Shown in pieces: positions 42,124-50,253 of a DNA stretch of 64,000 nucleotides; the stretch's first letter is position 1; each line of letters begins with the position of its first letter. The DNA lies in NCBI RefSeq assembly GCF_000974985.2, contig NZ_LAVA02000097.1, positions 62,001 to 126,000 of the forward strand, written 5' to 3'. A model generated the notes under the pieces. That model did no database searches. It was not told where the DNA came from and was given only the letters and a program-made list of their open reading frames with translations. The translations under genes and the position numbers were made by a program. The stretch is from Streptomyces mangrovisoli. GTDB lineage: Bacteria; Actinomycetota; Actinomycetes; Streptomycetales; Streptomycetaceae.

Positions 42124-45100
42124 CACGCTCCCACCAGGCTGAACGGTGCCCACAGATAGGGGTGTTGGAAGGGACGCAGGGGCACGCGGGGGGACATCAG
42201 CCGCCGTCGGATCTCGGCGGGGAGCCAGTCCTGGCCGAGCAGTTCGGGCACGGTGACCGAGCGCAGCCACAACTGGGCGGCTCGCAGCGCCGGCCCGGGT
42301 GATTCGGGACCGCCGGGCGGGTCGTCGTACGGCCGCGACTCGATGGCGCCGGACGGGCTGCCGTAGGACGGCTGCGTGATGCCGTGGCCGAGGAGCCTCC
42401 GGTAGAACGCGATCATCAGCAGCACCGCGGCCGTGTCGTTCGTCTTCCAGCGCGTGCAGACGACGCCCGCGCCGCCGGCCAGCAGGATGCCGGTGGGCAG
42501 CCCGATCGCCTCGTCCGGCAGTCGGGGGTCGACGAGTCCGGTGTCGCACGCCGAAAGGGTCACCAACCGGGCCCGCTCCAGCGGCCGGGGACGCGTGTTC
42601 AGCAGATCGGCCAGAGTGAGCCGCTCGCCGCCGAGGTCGAGCCGCGAGGCGAGCGGATCGGCGGGGTCGTAGGCGCCGTGACAGGCCAGGTGGACGTGCG
42701 TGCCGCCGCGCAGCGCGCCAAGCAGGTCCCCGCTGGTGCACGACCCCTCCTTGCCGGACGGACTGCCGGTCGGGTCCCGGCTCTCACCGGCCGCGAACAG
42801 CCTTCGAAGCGTCTCCGCCTCCTCGGCGGCGAGGAGCCCTCCGTCCTGGCCCGGGGTGGACGCCGCCACGAGGAAGGGCTCGGGCTGCGGTGCCGCGGCG
42901 CGGCGCCTGGCCGCGAGGAGCAGGCGCGCCGACGGTGCGTACGCCACCGCGCAGGTCGCGAGGAGCGGTTCGTTCGTCGAGGGAAGGTGCGCGGCGTGCA
43001 GGGGCAGGTGGGCGGTGGGACCGCAGGCCACCACGACCACCGCGGTCGCCGAGCCGAGGGCCTCGGCGACGGGCCCGACCAGCTCCTTGCCGAGCCGCGG
43101 GAGCAGTTCCCGCAGCTCCCCTCCCCTCTCGCGCACGGTCCGGGCGAAGGCGTCGGCGAGCACACGGGCGTCGGCGGCGGTGAGCGTCGACTCGACGGCT
43201 TCGACACGGGCTCCGGGATCGGTCTCGTGCCGGACGATCAGGGCGATGCTTCCGGCGTTCGTCGTCGCGATGTAGCAGAGGGGTTCACCGGGCCGCGCGG
43301 CGCCCAGGATGTCGGCCCGTGTCGCTTCCCGCAGGAAGGACGCCATCCCGGGGACCTCCCTCACCCGAGCCAGGGCGGCGGCCAGCTCCGCCCGCGCCTC
43401 GTCGAGGGGTCCGCCCAGCTCGTACTCGGCCGAGTCGATCTCCCGCCCGCCGTCCGCCGGCTCTCCCCCACGGCCCAGCTCCCGGTTGCGGGCCTCCAGG
43501 GCGTGTACGGTCTCGGCGGCCCGCACATAGCCGGCGTGGACCTCCGGTTCCGCCCGCGCCAGCTGCTGGAGCTGGTCGTGATCCGGTGACAGGACCAGAT
43601 TGAAGCTGCGGGTTCTACCGCGTTCCAGGCAGAGCAGCGCTTCCTCCGGCCGGCCCCCACGGGCGAGCGCGTAGGCGGCGCGCTGGTGCAGATCGCCGGC
43701 CGTGTTCAGCCTGGACTCACGTGAGGACGTCACCAGGCAGACGCGGAAGAGCTGTTCGTCCGCCTCCACCGCCCGCTGGTACGCGTCGGCCGCCGCGCAC
43801 CAGTCGCCCCGCTCGGCCAGCGCGTGACCGAGCTTCTCCGCCGCCCATGCCATCAGGTCCCAGCGGCCGTTCGCCCGTCCCATCGCCTCCCGCAGAGCGG
43901 ACAGCTCCCGTTCCCGTAACTCGTCTTCACGGGAGGGGTCCAGCGTGCGGCAGAGCCGGCAGGCATCCGCCAACGAGATCAGCTGGAAACCGAGTTCGAA
44001 CCCGGTCGGCAGCCCCTCGTAGGCCGCGAGGGCGTCTTCGATGTGCGCCAGTCCCCGTCGCGCGGTCGCGGCAGGGTCGTCCGCCTCACCTCGCTCGGCC
44101 TGCCCGAGGCGGGCCCAGCCGAGCTTGGACATGCTGCGTGCCCACAGATGGGGGGCGTTGATCCTCGGCCGGTCCGCGAGAGCGGCCTCGTGGCAGCGGA
44201 TCTCCTCCTCGTACTCGCCGAGCTTGCCTGCGACGATGGCCAGTTTGTCGTAGGTGCTCGACGCCTCCGCGCGGTCCCCGACCCGTTCGTAGACGGCGAG
44301 CGCCCGCAGCAGGTGCTCGCGTGCGCGAAGGCTGTTCTCCCGCCGGTCTCCCCGCATCCTCCTGGAGAGCGAGACCGCCAGCCGGGCCTGTGTGTTGGCC
44401 CACTGCTCGGGGTCGAGCTCCTCCGATTCGAAGGTGTTCAACTCTTCGTACAGCCGCACCACATGCTCGCTGTTGACGGCGGGATCGCCCTGCTGCCGGA
44501 CGTTGTAGGCACCGGCGAGGTGACTCTGGGCGTCGCACCACAGGTCCTTGTACCGGGCGGGGTCGAGCCGGGCGACGACCGGTTCCAGGAGGCCGATCGC
44601 CTCTTCGATCTGGCCGGGTGCGGACTGCGTACCCTGATCGATCAACACCTTGGCCAGCTCGCTGCGGACCCGCGCCCATGTCTCGCGCTTCAGCTCGTGC
44701 CCCGCCTCCTCAAGCACCGTCCGCAGGTGCCGGATCGCCAGGTTCTGGTTGGCGTGGACGTCGCCCGTGTAGCGCTGGCCGTAAGCACGCGCCAGCTCGT
44801 ACCGGACCGCGGCCCAGCGCGCCGGTTCCTTCCGCCTCGAAATGCGCTGCGCTCCCCGCAGCAGCAGGCCGATGGCCCGTTCGAGGCCGACGATGTCGTT
44901 CCCCCGGTTCACGCTGCTCAGCGCCTTGCCCAACTCGATCTCGAAGGCGCCGCGCAACTCTGGCTGGTGACAGTCGCCGAGCAGCTCCAGCCCGCGCTCC
45001 GCCAGCCGTGTCAGCTCGGCGGCGACAGGCCTGTCGCTCAAGCTCCGGCCGAGCCCGGCGCGTCCGATCGTCATCATCTCCTCGGCGATCCGCAGCACTT

Positions 45101-45566
45101 CGGGCGGCGGTGCGGAGCGCGGGGCTTTGACCCTGTACCGGCGCGGACCCGTGCCGCCGGCCGCTCCGCGGCGCCCGGCAGGCGCCAGCAGTCCGCGTGC
45201 CGCGTCGAACATCACGGACAGGACACCGGACTTCTCGGCCTCCTCCGCGCTCACCGGCCCGAGCTGGTCGAGCAGCGCCTCGACGTAGATCTTCTCGTTG
45301 GCCTGGTCGCTCTCGGACGAGGTGTGGGGCGGACAGAAGTAGACCAACTGCCGCTGTGCGTCGGCGCGGTACACCAGCAGCGGGAAGGGCCGGCGCCTCC
45401 TCGCCCCACAACGCGGGCAGACAACCGCAGGAACCTCCCCCTTGATCACTCCCTGCACGAGGTCGGGCCGCGCCAAGGCGTCGACGACCATGTACGTGCC
45501 GTCCCGGACGTCTTCGCCGCACCTCCGACACCGCCAACCGTGCCGGACTTGAATCGAGTAGTCCAT
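42123..45566 (-). CDS. CHAT-domain caspase-like peptidase with CpXC zinc ribbon and TPRs
   Basis: Encodes 1147 residues from ATG 45566, with GAGGGGG upstream. The N-terminus (1-95) is a CpXC-like zinc ribbon with WRCRRCGEDV and VVCPRCGARR. A long helical TPR region follows (about 180-680; WAAVRYELARAYGQRYTGDV, ASSTYDKLAIVAGKLGEYEE). The C-terminal CHAT peptidase has its catalytic dyad: His963 in HLACHGAYDP and Cys1007 in LSACDTG, plus the GLPTGILLAGGAGVV strand. CHAT proteases are caspase relatives, often switched on by partner proteins. The ribbon-TPR-CHAT layout and the coupled downstream genes mark this as a sensor-protease module, plausibly defence-related. Confidence 0.92.
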   Translation of the reverse strand: MDYSIQVRHGWRCRRCGEDVRDGTYMVVDALARPDLVQGVIKGEVPAVVCPRCGARRRRPFPLLVYRADAQRQLVYFCPPHTSSESDQANEKIYVEALLDQLGPVSAEEAEKSGVLSVMFDAARGLLAPAGRRGAAGGTGPRRYRVKAPRSAPPPEVLRIAEEMMTIGRAGLGRSLSDRPVAAELTRLAERGLELLGDCHQPELRGAFEIELGKALSSVNRGNDIVGLERAIGLLLRGAQRISRRKEPARWAAVRYELARAYGQRYTGDVHANQNLAIRHLRTVLEEAGHELKRETWARVRSELAKVLIDQGTQSAPGQIEEAIGLLEPVVARLDPARYKDLWCDAQSHLAGAYNVRQQGDPAVNSEHVVRLYEELNTFESEELDPEQWANTQARLAVSLSRRMRGDRRENSLRAREHLLRALAVYERVGDRAEASSTYDKLAIVAGKLGEYEEEIRCHEAALADRPRINAPHLWARSMSKLGWARLGQAERGEADDPAATARRGLAHIEDALAAYEGLPTGFELGFQLISLADACRLCRTLDPSREDELRERELSALREAMGRANGRWDLMAWAAEKLGHALAERGDWCAAADAYQRAVEADEQLFRVCLVTSSRESRLNTAGDLHQRAAYALARGGRPEEALLCLERGRTRSFNLVLSPDHDQLQQLARAEPEVHAGYVRAAETVHALEARNRELGRGGEPADGGREIDSAEYELGGPLDEARAELAAALARVREVPGMASFLREATRADILGAARPGEPLCYIATTNAGSIALIVRHETDPGARVEAVESTLTAADARVLADAFARTVRERGGELRELLPRLGKELVGPVAEALGSATAVVVVACGPTAHLPLHAAHLPSTNEPLLATCAVAYAPSARLLLAARRRAAAPQPEPFLVAASTPGQDGGLLAAEEAETLRRLFAAGESRDPTGSPSGKEGSCTSGDLLGALRGGTHVHLACHGAYDPADPLASRLDLGGERLTLADLLNTRPRPLERARLVTLSACDTGLVDPRLPDEAIGLPTGILLAGGAGVVCTRWKTNDTAAVLLMIAFYRRLLGHGITQPSYGSPSGAIESRPYDDPPGGPESPGPALRAAQLWLRSVTVPELLGQDWLPAEIRRRLMSPRVPLRPFQHPYLWAPFSLVGA

Positions 45567-45752
45567 CAGCCCCCTCAATCCCCGGTTCACTGTAGGGACG
45601 TACGGGGACAGTCACGTCGGGATCCCGCAAAACGCCTCACGCGGGGGTCTTCGTATGTGTCCAGCGCGGGGCCAGTACCTCCAGCACCTCCAGCACGAGA
45701 CATGGCCTGCGCCCCAAGCAGTTGGACGAAAGTCGCCACTGCTTCAGCGACT

Positions 45753-46202
45753 TCAGCGGCTTTCCTGGCTGCCACGGCGGCTACGGCGGCTACGGCGACC
45801 AGCGGTCTCCGGCATGTCCGGGGCAGGCCGGGCGGTCACCAGGTAGCCCGCGAAGCTGACGCCCGGCTGCGCCTTCGCCCACCCGTTCCCCTGCTCCACC
45901 GAGACCAGGACGGCCGACCCGGGGACAGGCGCGAGCACATTCGTCGAACTGCCGGCCGGTGTGGCGTAGCGGCAGTGCACCTCGGAGATGGCCAGCACCT
46001 GGAGCCGGGTCGGCGCGTGCCCCTCGTCCTGACCGTGATGTTCCTCGCGAAAATCGATCCCGGCCGCCCGTTCGTCGCCCACGACGTCGGCGTAGTCCTC
46101 CGGATCGACCTCCAGCAGCGTCCACGAGACGGCGTCCCCCTGCCGAAAGGTCTTCCCGCAGCACTGCATCTGCCAGTCGTCGACCCAGATCGTCAAACCC
46201 AT
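45753..46202 (-). CDS. DUF6578 family protein
   Basis: Encodes 149 residues. MGLTIWVDDWQMQCCGKTFR at the N-terminus carries the tryptophan and Cys-Cys pattern of DUF6578. WTLLEVDPEDYADVVGDERA and LQVLAISEVHCRYATP fit as well. The C-terminus is basic and repetitive (RRSRRSRRGSQ), encoded by a CGGCGGCTA-type repeat. The ATG at 46202 has no strong ribosome-binding site. Function is unknown. It lies 186 bp upstream of the CHAT gene on the same strand and is not obviously part of that operon. Confidence 0.72.
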   Translation of the reverse strand: MGLTIWVDDWQMQCCGKTFRQGDAVSWTLLEVDPEDYADVVGDERAAGIDFREEHHGQDEGHAPTRLQVLAISEVHCRYATPAGSSTNVLAPVPGSAVLVSVEQGNGWAKAQPGVSFAGYLVTARPAPDMPETAGRRSRRSRRGSQESR

Positions 46203-46436
46203 GCCGCCATTGTCAGCGGACCGAGCCGGCTTCCTCCACGAGTCGGCGCGGGTCACACCGACGCACGCTCCGCAGGGCCACCAACGACACCGCTGCCCTT
46301 CCGGCTTCCGTGCAACTCCCCCGTACCCGGGCCAGTCTCTCCGGTGCTCGTCGGCGTGGGCCGCCAAGCTGACGACCGTGGGGTTCTGGCCGTGCCCTCA
46401 CCACCAGCGGACCCAGAACACGAACCTAACGAAGCA

Positions 46437-46645
46437 CTACTGCTCGGAAAGGGAAACGACTGCGACACCTGCGGCAAGCATCCTCGCGACCACTTGGTCC
46501 GCCAGGTCGTCATCGCAGATGACCTCGGCCATGGGTGGATCACTCTTCAAGATCGGCAGTAGCCCAGGCTCGTGCGCCAGAGCTCCCAGCGATCACGCTC
46601 AGTAGTCCACATCGGCTCGAATTCGAGCAGCTCCCGGTCGTTCAT
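46437..46645 (-). pseudogene. Small gene broken by a frameshift
   Basis: ATG 46645, with GGGGAGG 6 nt upstream, opens MNDRELLEFEPMWTTERDRW and ends at a stop (46547) after LGYCRS. Shifting frame near that stop continues sensibly as ILKSDPPMAEVICDDDLADQ, then VVARMLAAGVAVVSLSEQ, to a TAG at 46439-46437. The two halves together would make a protein of about 70 residues. Either a real frameshift or two tiny overlapping genes is possible. The start overlaps the stop of the truncated NTPase frame by 4 bp. Confidence 0.5.
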
Positions 46646-47448
46646 GCCCGCCTCCCCGGGATGCACGGTAGCGTGCGGTCGGCGTAGCGACACCGGGCAG
46701 GCCCAGCCATGGGGCGAGTGGTCATGACCCCGTAGGCTTCCTGCGCGTCGGCTCGGCTGTGGACCTCCCTGGTCAAAGCACGACAGCCTCCCCCGGAACC
46801 GCGTGCACCGGTCCCGGACGTCGTCGCGATGTCCCCACGACCGCACACACGAGGTGAGCAGGAAGGTGCGTCGTAGAGCCAGATCTCCGCGTCCGGGTGA
46901 TCAAGCCGAGCACGAGTGTCGCGGGTGAGTGGGTGATTGCCGACGAGCACCGCCTCCGGGAGGACGGCTTTCACTGCTTCGAACGCGGCCCGGGACTTGC
47001 CCGCCGTCGACTCGCCGACGACCAGGACGAAGCGGTGGGCTCGCAGGGCCTCCTCGAGGTCGTCGCTGCGATCGCGCCGCACGAAGGGCGGCACCTGGAC
47101 GACGGAAACGCCCTGATCCGCCCCGGCCCTCGAGCCGGCCTTCGGCGCGGCCGGGTGGACGCCGAGCTCGATCAGATCGTCGACATCCGCGACGCGCGGC
47201 GGCTTCCCCCGATGGTCCACCAGGAGCCGGCTCGTGAACTCGGTGCGCTGACGCACCGTTTCCTCGACAAGGTGCTGCCCCCGCTGCGTCAGCGCCGCAC
47301 CCACCGTGGCCCCAACCGCGACCACCGCTCCGCCCACCACTCCCGGCAGCAGCCGGGACACCCAGGACAGAGTGGACACCCCGAGGGCCACGCCGATCAC
47401 GAGCCACCAGCCGCCCCACCGAGTACCCCGAATCCGGAAGCCCCTCAT
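46642..47448 (-). pseudogene. Truncated membrane-anchored P-loop NTPase gene
   Basis: The first 193 residues look like an intact protein N-terminus: two hydrophobic segments (WWLVIGVALGVSTLSWVSRLL, about 15-52), an Arg/Glu-rich stalk and Walker A GESTAGKSRAAFEA (145-158). After DAEIWLYDAP the expected remainder of the ATPase is missing. The frame runs through about 75 residues of low plausibility to a stop at 46642. Related Streptomyces proteins continue for many hundred residues, so a large deletion is likely. Its start is 6 nt after the HTH protein stop, so it was probably cotranscribed with it. Confidence 0.6.
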
Positions 47449-47454
47449 AGCTCG

Positions 47455-48918
47455 TCAGCCTGCCGCATCGGGGCCGGCATGCGAAGTGGTGGTCATGGGG
47501 ACCCAGCCCTGGGGACGGCGGTACCAGTAGTGCGGGAGCCCGTCGATCGTCGTGGTGCGGAACGGGCGGCCGTGGTCGTCGATCCGTACCGTGCCGGTTC
47601 GGCCCTGCGCGGACCAGTCGAGATCGACGTACCAGTCGCACGTGCAGGAGCCGGTACGCGCGGAGAGGAACAGGACCTCGGGCTTCTGCAGGGACACCCG
47701 GTAGGGAAAGTCGATCGCGGGAGCCGGTCTGTCCGGGTCGTTGCCGGGCACCGAACGGACCAGGGGCCGGGGCGCGTCGAGGTCGACCGAGAAGTAGCGG
47801 GGGATCAGGACGGCGCCACAGCCCTCGTACATGGAGTAGGCGATGCCCTGGCGGGCCGGGGCTGCGCGGTCGGCCATGCGCACGTGCAGCGCTGTCAGGA
47901 CGACCTCGGCGGAGCCTCTGCCCTGCACCGTGATCCGCAGGTCGGTGGTGCGCCCGTGGACCGCGCCCAGGGACGAGGCCCAGGCCGCCGCGTCCGCCGG
48001 CATCGGCGGCGGCACCTGCTCCGGCGGCTTGGCGATGACGTAGTCGTGGTCGCATTCGAGCCGCCAGACATGGGAGTCGGCCGTCCAGGTGAGCGGGCCG
48101 GCCGAGGGCGCCGTGCCGGTGTTCTCCGGGTCCTTCGACGCGTCTCCGCCACCGTGGGCGGCCGGCGCCGAGGGGCTCCCCGAGGTCCGGACGGTGGCCG
48201 ACGGCTCCGTACCTTCCGGGGAGGGGACGGCGGGCACGTCGGTCCTGCCGGCGCGCGGCCGGGACGATGCCGAGAGTCGCGGGGTGAGGGGTTCTGAGGC
48301 GGCGGACGCAGTGGGTCCGACGGGGGGTCTGCCGGCGGATGCGGTGAGACCGGCCGGCAGGACGACGAGCGAGGCCGCCATGGCCATGGATCTCAGGGGC
48401 AGTCGCCGAGGGCTTCGGGCTCGCTGCCGTCCGTCCGCCTCGGGCGTGGGTCCCCGCAGCGACTCGGGCGCCGAGAGCCGCTCGGGCGTCGCCTCACGCC
48501 GGGCGTCCGGGGTGTCATGGTCGCCCAGGGCGTCGGGACCGACCTGTCCGTCCAGACCGTCCACGCCGCCCAGGCCGTCCAAGCCGCCGGATGCCGGGTC
48601 CGCGGGACCGCTCGTCGTGCCGCGAGGCCCCGGTACGCGCCGGGCACGCGACGAGCGTCGGCGCTGCCGTTCCGCGACCGCCAGGATCCACCTGCGGTGC
48701 AACTCCCGGCGCTCTTCGGGAGAGGCCGCGCAGAGTTCGGCGAACCGTTCGACGGTGGCGAACTCCAACGGAACCATCTCGCCGGCGCAATAGCGGTGCA
48801 GCGTCGAGGCGTTCATGTCCAGACGACGGGCGAGCGCCGCGTAGCTGCGGTCCGTACGCTCCTTCAGACGCGTCAGGAGAAACGCGAACTCCGACACGTC
48901 GTCGCGGCATGCATCCAT
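47455..48918 (-). CDS. Membrane-anchored HTH (XRE-type) protein
   Basis: Encodes 487 residues. The N-terminal XRE-type HTH (8-75) is FAFLLTRLKERTDRSYAALA, then RRLDMNASTLHRYCAGEMVP. A low-complexity cytoplasmic linker runs to about 175, then one membrane helix (SMAMAASLVVLPAGLTA). The C-terminal 300 residues are outside: a Ser/Pro/Ala-rich stretch and a beta-rich domain with Cys residues (VWRLECDHDYVIAKPP, GSCTCDWYVDLDWSAQGRTG). This layout of cytoplasmic DNA-binding domain and external sensing domain is common in Streptomyces. The truncated NTPase gene follows directly. Confidence 0.83.
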   Translation of the reverse strand: MDACRDDVSEFAFLLTRLKERTDRSYAALARRLDMNASTLHRYCAGEMVPLEFATVERFAELCAASPEERRELHRRWILAVAERQRRRSSRARRVPGPRGTTSGPADPASGGLDGLGGVDGLDGQVGPDALGDHDTPDARREATPERLSAPESLRGPTPEADGRQRARSPRRLPLRSMAMAASLVVLPAGLTASAGRPPVGPTASAASEPLTPRLSASSRPRAGRTDVPAVPSPEGTEPSATVRTSGSPSAPAAHGGGDASKDPENTGTAPSAGPLTWTADSHVWRLECDHDYVIAKPPEQVPPPMPADAAAWASSLGAVHGRTTDLRITVQGRGSAEVVLTALHVRMADRAAPARQGIAYSMYEGCGAVLIPRYFSVDLDAPRPLVRSVPGNDPDRPAPAIDFPYRVSLQKPEVLFLSARTGSCTCDWYVDLDWSAQGRTGTVRIDDHGRPFRTTTIDGLPHYWYRRPQGWVPMTTTSHAGPDAAG

Positions 48919-49425
48919 CTGGTCCGTGCTCGCATCCGTTCATCGGCCTGCGCCGCCATGGCCCGCTCCGGGCGGGCAGCCAGGTACTTCGCATACCTGC
49001 ACGCCGGTACGGCTGGAGCGGTTCCCCGGTCGCACCATCCGCCGCTACGAGATCTCCGTCACCCGCCCCCGAGTTGAGCCCTCGGGACGCGGCCGGTCGG
49101 CCGGTCGTGGTGTCGCGCCTCACCCGCCCCGCCGAGTGTCCCCTCGGGTGTACCGCCGTCGGCCTCGGTGCTGCCCGTCCCGCACCGGCATCCCAGACTC
49201 ACGAGTCTCCGCAGGTCGTGCGGGGTGGGACCGTCCCATCGTTGCGGGCCACGGGATGGCTGTTGTCCCAGGGACCCGGGGCGTCCGACGCTGTGGCCGT
49301 CGCAGCAGCCGAGGGGCCGTAGCGCCCGGCAGTGCCACGGCACCCGTCCTCGGATCCGGACGCCGTGCGTGCGCGACCTCGTGCCGACCGATACGACCTC
49401 GTACCGACCGCAAAGGAAGACATCC
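48919..49425. other. Divergent intergenic region
   Basis: This 507-bp stretch separates the minus-strand HTH gene from the plus-strand DUF4232 gene and must hold promoters for both. No frame shows coding bias or a good ribosome-binding site, and I can point to no clear operator. Confidence 0.5.
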
Positions 49426-50037
49426 ATGAACGTGAAGTCCGCCCTGGCCCGCCGCGTAACCGTGGCCACGGGTCTCGTCCTCGCCCTTGGCTGTGGTGTG
49501 TCGGCCCATGCCTCCGCCGACGGGCCGCGGACGACCGGCGCGAAGGCCCGTGCCGCGGTCACCCACCACACGGGCGGCAGTGGCGCGAAGAGCACCGTCG
49601 GCGCCTGCTCCCAGAAGGACCTCGGGGTCTCCGCCGTGAAGGAGCCGGCGGACGCCACGGACGCCAGGCACCTCCTCCTCACCGTTCAGAACGCCGGCGA
49701 CAGGGCGTGCAACCTCTACCGCTACCCCTTGGTGCGGCTCGGCGCGGGCCGGACCACGGCCCCGGTGATCAAGGAGAGCGACCCGACCCCCGGGGTGCCC
49801 GTCACCCTCGCCCCCGGTGCGGAGGCGTATGCCGCACTGCTCGTCAACGGCCCCATGGACGAGTACGAGGCGAAGAGCATCACGCTCACCCTCCAGGGTC
49901 CGCAGCCGGGGAGCAGTGCCGGCAAGTCGATCGATGTCCCCATGCCCGTCGACACGTTGTACGCCAACGACGGCCAGCGGGTCACCTACTGGACGACCGC
50001 TCCCGGCTACGCACTGGACTTCATCATGTCCAAGTGA
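49426..50037 (+). CDS. Secreted DUF4232 protein
   Basis: Encodes 203 residues from ATG 49426; AAAGGAAG lies upstream. The signal peptide is ARRVTVATGLVLALGCGVSA with cleavage near HASA. The mature part has the DUF4232 features: a Cys early in the domain (VGACSQKDLGVSAV), LLLTVQNAGDRACNLYRYPL, VTLAPGAEAYAALLVNG and VDTLYANDGQRVTYWTT. DUF4232 domains are exported beta-sandwich proteins of unknown function, common in actinomycetes as secreted proteins or lipoproteins. The gene stands alone. Confidence 0.9.
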   Translation: MNVKSALARRVTVATGLVLALGCGVSAHASADGPRTTGAKARAAVTHHTGGSGAKSTVGACSQKDLGVSAVKEPADATDARHLLLTVQNAGDRACNLYRYPLVRLGAGRTTAPVIKESDPTPGVPVTLAPGAEAYAALLVNGPMDEYEAKSITLTLQGPQPGSSAGKSIDVPMPVDTLYANDGQRVTYWTTAPGYALDFIMSK

Positions 50038-50253
50038 AGGATCGAACCCTCAACCCGCAGTGACCGCCCAACTCCGCAGGGCCCGGAAGCCGTTGAGGCT
50101 GCTGGGCCCCACCGGAGGTCGGCCCGGCGCCGACCGGACCGCCGCAGGGGACTGCGATTGCGAGCCTCGGTGAGCGGCGTGAACATGGAAGAGAGGTGAT
50201 CGGCGGCGGAGTACGTCGCGCCCCCATCCACGACCTCGGACGAGGCGTTTCCC

